From Chloroflexota bacterium (GTDB lineage: Bacteria > Chloroflexota > Dehalococcoidia > Lucifugimonadales > Lucifugimonadaceae): DNA of 44,069 nucleotides. A model generated the notes under the pieces. The model was not told where the DNA came from, did no database searches, and saw only the letters and a program-made list of their open reading frames with translations. Positions within the stretch are counted from its first letter, which is position 1. Each line of letters begins with the position of its first letter. This document shows, piece by piece, positions 40,861-44,069 of this stretch. The translations under genes and the position numbers were made by a program. Location of the stretch: the NCBI GenBank assembly GCA_022564545.1, contig JADFLG010000008.1:1-44069 (forward strand), given 5' to 3'.

Positions 40861-41676
40861 ATGGCTGTCCAGGTCAACGATCTCGATGCCGCGCCGGTGG
40901 GTGCCTGCTGCTCGATCATCTACAGCCACCCGCTCGCGACCTGGCTAATCGGCGAGTCGTTTCACCCCGGTGGACTGGCCCTGACTGACGAACTGGCCCG
41001 CCTGGCTGAACTTGGTCCAGGCAAGCGATTACTGGACGCCGGGTGCGGCCGGGGGGCAAGCACGGTCCACCTGGCGGAGTCGACCGGGTGCGAGGCGGTG
41101 GGCCTTACGCTTGAATCGGACGGCGTCGAGCGGGGGCGACAGCTCGCCGAGGCCAGAGGTGTCCAGGACAGGGTGACCTTCGTGCAGGACGACATCATGC
41201 ATATGGATACAGCCACTGGCATTGGCGGGTTTGACGTGGTGCTGATGGAGTGTGTCTTATCGACGCTTGAGCAGAAGCCAGAATCGTTGCGGCAGTTGTA
41301 CCGGATCACGAAGCCCGGCGGATATATCGCCATTACGGACGTGACGGTTTCCGGAGAGCTTCCGCGGCAACTGCAGGGCTCGATCGGCGCGGCGCTCTGC
41401 ATGGCCGATGCACGAGACCTTGACGAGTACATGAGCATGGTTGAAGAGGCCGGGTTCAGGGTCAGGGAGTACCGCTCGGCGAAAGAGGCGGTTCACCAGC
41501 TGATCAAGAAGATCGGCACCCGACTGATGATCGCCGATGCCGCGATCGGGCTCGGGAGCCTCGTGGTCGACCGGTCGATGATAGTTGAGGCACGCGATTC
41601 GCTGAAGCTGGCAAATAAACTCGTCGATGATGGAACGCTGGGTTACGGCCTTATCGTCGCCCAACGGGTCGGGTGA
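40861..41676 (+). CDS. Class I SAM-dependent methyltransferase
   Basis: A 271-residue Rossmann methyltransferase. Motif I is LLDAGCGRGAS (about 57-67), an acidic residue after strand two is in GLTLES, motif II region is VTFVQDDIMHMD, then FDVVLMECVLSTLEQKPESLRQLYRITKPGGYIAITDVT. This order resembles the UbiE/Methyltransf_11 group, which methylates small molecules and lipids. The N-terminus has a Cys pair (C16-C17) and a SFHPGG block, typical of a subfamily I cannot name. ATG at 40861 follows the previous stop without a gap and has GGAAGGA upstream. In this operon it could methylate a lipid head group or tail, which is inference. A repeat element follows the stop. Confidence 0.85.
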   Translation: MAVQVNDLDAAPVGACCSIIYSHPLATWLIGESFHPGGLALTDELARLAELGPGKRLLDAGCGRGASTVHLAESTGCEAVGLTLESDGVERGRQLAEARGVQDRVTFVQDDIMHMDTATGIGGFDVVLMECVLSTLEQKPESLRQLYRITKPGGYIAITDVTVSGELPRQLQGSIGAALCMADARDLDEYMSMVEEAGFRVREYRSAKEAVHQLIKKIGTRLMIADAAIGLGSLVVDRSMIVEARDSLKLANKLVDDGTLGYGLIVAQRVG

Positions 41677-41694
41677 CCGGGGCGAAGATTTATT

Positions 41695-41766
41695 GTCATC
41701 CTGCACTTAATTCGGGATCTCCCGCCCATTTCGCCACCAACCGTGCTGGATCGAGTTTGCAATGAC
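41695..41766. repeat. GTCATYCTG-ended intergenic inverted repeat, copy 2
   Basis: The element begins GTCATCCTGCACTTAATTCGG and ends in the reverse complement of GTCATTGCAAA. It is related to 14672-14746 by ends and size and lies between the converging methyltransferase and plsY genes. Confidence 0.55.
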
Positions 41767-41810
41767 AGGACTCCACCCGTTCGCAAGCCCAGATACCGAA
41801 CCAAAACCCG

Positions 41811-42443
41811 CTACTCGAGCAGCCCGACTTTGCGCCAGTTGCGGTCCCGAAAGGCCAGTCTTAACTCACGATATTCGCGTGCGAAATGGGTTGCGACGAC
41901 CAGCACGCTCAACACCAGGCAGAGCACAATGTCCAGTCTCTCGGCCCCGGACCAGATAAGCAGGGCATTGATGGCGATAATTCCCGCGCCAAACGCCCAC
42001 ACCCAGCTTCGAGTGACGTAGTACACGGCAAACACAAGCGGACCGACCATCACCGATATCACCGGGGCCATTGCCAGTGAAATACCGAAGATAACGGCGA
42101 CGCCCTTGCCGCCTTTGAAGCCGATATATGGCGACCAGTTGTGCCCGGCGGTCACTGCGAGCGCCATGGCAAACAGGGTGTAGTCTGACACCCCGGCCAG
42201 TCTTCCCAGGCCAATGATTGCTGCGCCCTTTGCAGCATCGGCGGCGAGGACCAGCATCCCGGTTCGCATTCCAAGCGTTCGAACAGCGTTGACCGTTCCG
42301 ACGTTGCCGTTTCCGTAATTCCGAATGTCGGTGCCGTTCTGAATCCTGCTACCAAGGTAGGCAGCAGGAATCCCGCCGATCAGGTAAGCAACAACGACCA
42401 GCAGAGCGGCGGTCAGGGTTTCAGATAGGAGTTCTGGCGACAT
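41811..42443 (-). CDS. plsY: Acyl-phosphate glycerol-3-phosphate acyltransferase PlsY
   Basis: A 210-residue membrane enzyme with five to six TM helices. Conserved motifs are IPAAYLGSR, the GNGNVGTVNAVRTLG glycerol-3-phosphate loop and GHNWSPYIGFKGGKGVA. PlsY moves an acyl group from acyl-phosphate to the sn-1 position of glycerol-3-phosphate, the first step of phospholipid synthesis at the cytoplasmic membrane. ATG at 42443 gives the usual length; its ribosome site is weak. It converges on the Tes/SRPBCC/methyltransferase unit and supports a lipid theme for this area, although plsY is also a housekeeping gene and co-location may be chance. The last residues (REYRELRLAFRDRNW) form a basic cytosolic tail. 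Confidence 0.94.
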   Translation of the reverse strand: MSPELLSETLTAALLVVVAYLIGGIPAAYLGSRIQNGTDIRNYGNGNVGTVNAVRTLGMRTGMLVLAADAAKGAAIIGLGRLAGVSDYTLFAMALAVTAGHNWSPYIGFKGGKGVAVIFGISLAMAPVISVMVGPLVFAVYYVTRSWVWAFGAGIIAINALLIWSGAERLDIVLCLVLSVLVVATHFAREYRELRLAFRDRNWRKVGLLE

Positions 42444-42600
42444 CGGTTATTGGATGCAGCGATCTAAAGGCCGGTTGCTGTTGCGGAAGCCGACGTCGGC
42501 GAGCATACATCAGCAAGCCTGATGTAGCCTTGCGCCGGAGCAAACGCCGGGCGCTGGAGTTTGTGAACATCATCTTGAGGGTCTTGATGCGGGGTGGACC

Positions 42601-43752
42601 ATGAAGCGAATCATCATTTGTTGTGATGGCACAGCGAACAAGCCCGATGCCGAATACGTCACGAACGTCGTAAAGGTCGCTCGCGGGGTTGCCGGAATGT
42701 CTGCCGACGGCGTGACGGCGCAGGTCGTGTTCTACGACCAGGGAGTCGGTTCGCACGGCCTCAAGGACTCCATTACCGGCGGGGCGCTCGGGCATGGTCT
42801 GGCAAAGAATATCCACGAGGCGTACAGGTTCATCGTCCTCAACTATTCGCCCGGCGACGAGCTGTTCCTGTTCGGGTTCAGCCGTGGCGCGTTCACTGCC
42901 CGGAGCCTGTCTGGACTGATCAGCAAGTTCGGCGTGCTCGATGCAACCGAAGTCCAGCAGATCCGCCCGACGATGGACCGGTACCGCGACGGTCGGTCGC
43001 GCTCAGACGCGAAGACTCATGCAGTAAGAATCAAGTTTCTCGGGGTATGGGACACCGTCGGCGCAATGGGTGTCCAGACAAACCGGATCGCCGGCACACT
43101 GGGTTGGTGGACCGGCAGCGCTCTGGGAAGTGCCGCACGCGCCTTCAGCTGGATTCCAAAACGCTGGACCCCCGACTATTTACGGCGGAAGTTCGCAGGC
43201 ACAGGGAGGTCGGTCAGCAAAAGACTCAGGCTTCCGAAAGGAAAATATGCGTTCCTGAACGCGACTCTGTCCGAACAGGTCGAGAACGGCTATCACGCGG
43301 TAGCAATAGACGAGCGTCGACCGATATTCGACGTGGTCCTCTGGAACAAAGAACCCGACGCTGATCAGCATATTGAGCAGGTCTGGTTTTCAGGAGTTCA
43401 CACAGAAGTGGGCGGCGGAAGTTCCAACGAGCACACCTCAGCGATAGCCCTCGAATGGATGTCGGCCAGAGCCAGGGGCCACGGGATGGCCTTCACGAAA
43501 GCGTTCGACGACGACGTAGACAAGTTGCTTGCCGCAGCCAAACAGCCCATCAGCGGGTCGCCCCCCGGACTTTGGCGCATCGCGGGACGCCTGTGGCGCA
43601 CGATTGGCTCGAGCGGCACCCAAACCGAGAGCATTCACCCCAGCGCCATCAGCCGGTATTGCGACCCGCAATCCAAATACGCACCGCCAAACCTGAAGTC
43701 GTACATGGACTCGAACGGGATCGACTGCCCGCCAGATGAAGACAGCAATTAG
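42601..43752 (+). CDS. DUF2235-family alpha/beta hydrolase (Tle1-like fold)
   Basis: A 383-residue protein of the DUF2235 type. The opening IIICCDGTANKP is characteristic, the nucleophile elbow is GFSRGAF (S94), the acidic residue is probably in FLGVWDTVGAMG and the catalytic His in WFSGVHTEVGGG. DUF2235 proteins include type VI secretion phospholipase effectors such as Tle1, but many others are uncharacterised. There is no signal peptide and no type VI secretion gene here, so an intracellular lipase or esterase is more likely. ATG at 42601 follows GGGGTGG. Its neighbours are plsY and the Tes-like unit, so lipid or acyl turnover would fit, as an inference. The C-terminus is acidic and probably disordered. 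Confidence 0.88.
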   Translation: MKRIIICCDGTANKPDAEYVTNVVKVARGVAGMSADGVTAQVVFYDQGVGSHGLKDSITGGALGHGLAKNIHEAYRFIVLNYSPGDELFLFGFSRGAFTARSLSGLISKFGVLDATEVQQIRPTMDRYRDGRSRSDAKTHAVRIKFLGVWDTVGAMGVQTNRIAGTLGWWTGSALGSAARAFSWIPKRWTPDYLRRKFAGTGRSVSKRLRLPKGKYAFLNATLSEQVENGYHAVAIDERRPIFDVVLWNKEPDADQHIEQVWFSGVHTEVGGGSSNEHTSAIALEWMSARARGHGMAFTKAFDDDVDKLLAAAKQPISGSPPGLWRIAGRLWRTIGSSGTQTESIHPSAISRYCDPQSKYAPPNLKSYMDSNGIDCPPDEDSN

Positions 43753-43761
43753 CGGCCAACT

Positions 43762-44069
43762 CTAAACGTCGACAGCCATCAACTCTTCGGCGTAGATGAC
43801 CTGTCCGCCGTAGACTTCGCGGATGTCGCCGAGGGCTTTTTCCAGTGGGCCGTGCTGCGAGATATGCGCCCCCATGTGGACAAGGATCAGCTTTTTCACG
43901 CCTGCCTCTTCGGCCATGCGGGCCGCCCCGGTGGTGCCGCACTGACCCGGCGCCTCGCCTTCGGCGTCCATCAGCTCCTGGTCGTCCCAGCACATGCACA
44001 GCATCACGTCGGCGCCTTTTGCCAGGTCGATGACCGACTGGCAGGGCTGCGTATCGCCAGTGAACACGA
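43762..44069 (-). CDS. Metallo-beta-lactamase-fold hydrolase, C-terminal part
   Basis: The visible 102 residues are the C-terminal end of a RNase Z/YhfI-like MBL-fold hydrolase; the gene continues past the right window edge. The metal Asp lies in VFTGDTQP, followed by a helix of VIDLAKGADVM type, then a block aligned with the usual H(S/T)T...AAxxAxxAGVKKLILVH. In this protein the block reads GQCGTTGAARMAEEAG, so the first His of that block is replaced, while the later LVHMG His remains. Family members cut RNA or phosphodiesters/lactones; activity here is unclear. It converges on the DUF2235 gene with nine bases between stops. Confidence 0.72.
   Translation of the reverse strand, partial: VFTGDTQPCQSVIDLAKGADVMLCMCWDDQELMDAEGEAPGQCGTTGAARMAEEAGVKKLILVHMGAHISQHGPLEKALGDIREVYGGQVIYAEELMAVDV

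Overview
The window looks like a chromosomal piece of a moderately GC-rich (by eye about 55-60%) bacterium, most probably a Chloroflexota member of the SAR202/Dehalococcoidia type. This is inferred from lipoproteins with Thr/Pro-rich linkers after the lipobox, many orphan catabolic enzymes without transport operons, mixed ATG/GTG/TTG starts with GGAGG-type ribosome sites, and Chloroflexota-flavoured membrane proteins of unknown function. No rRNA, tRNA or CRISPR array was recognised, so the assignment is not proven.

Layout. 1-2125 (minus): a secreted beta-domain protein overlapping (ATGA) a pseudo-receiver/TM/Ig-like protein. 2516-5964: an HpcH/HpaI aldolase diverging from an SGNH + MBOAT O-acylation pair. 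6027-9948 (minus): small lipoprotein, formylglycine-type sulfatase, M20 peptidase. 10295-17372: TolB-like propeller lipoprotein, NYN ribonuclease-like protein, second propeller, amidohydrolase-2, orphan CheW, tandem ABM protein, M28 peptidase. 17400-21528 (minus): large membrane protein with internal ectodomain repeats, SDR, transporter remnant, RlmB. 21685-29104 (plus): second HpcH/HpaI aldolase, triple-GAF histidine kinase with a single-domain response regulator, then aldehyde dehydrogenase + DapA-family lyase + GNAT protein. 29154-35212: NMT1/THI5-like protein, FG-GAP lipoprotein, sugar epimerase, second receiver, family-5 solute-binding lipoprotein.

35217-38540 is an accessory patch. A complete IS481-type element (35343-36391, 27-bp inverted ends, 6-bp target duplication TCTAAC) has split a dispersed REP-like palindrome. 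It is followed by a decayed gene and then by a PD-(D/E)XK nuclease-fold gene lying between two perfect 52-bp direct repeats.

The most interesting locus is 38708-41676. It is a tight three-gene unit encoding a radical-SAM protein of the tetraether lipid synthase (Tes/MJ0619) type, an SRPBCC lipid-binding-fold protein and a SAM-dependent methyltransferase. It converges on plsY (glycerol-3-phosphate acyltransferase) and is followed by a DUF2235 alpha/beta hydrolase. Together these suggest a bacterial membrane-lipid remodelling module (hydrocarbon-tail coupling or membrane-spanning lipid synthesis). Tes family membership is read from the sequence; the bacterial product is inference. Short intergenic palindromes of two families punctuate gene ends throughout.
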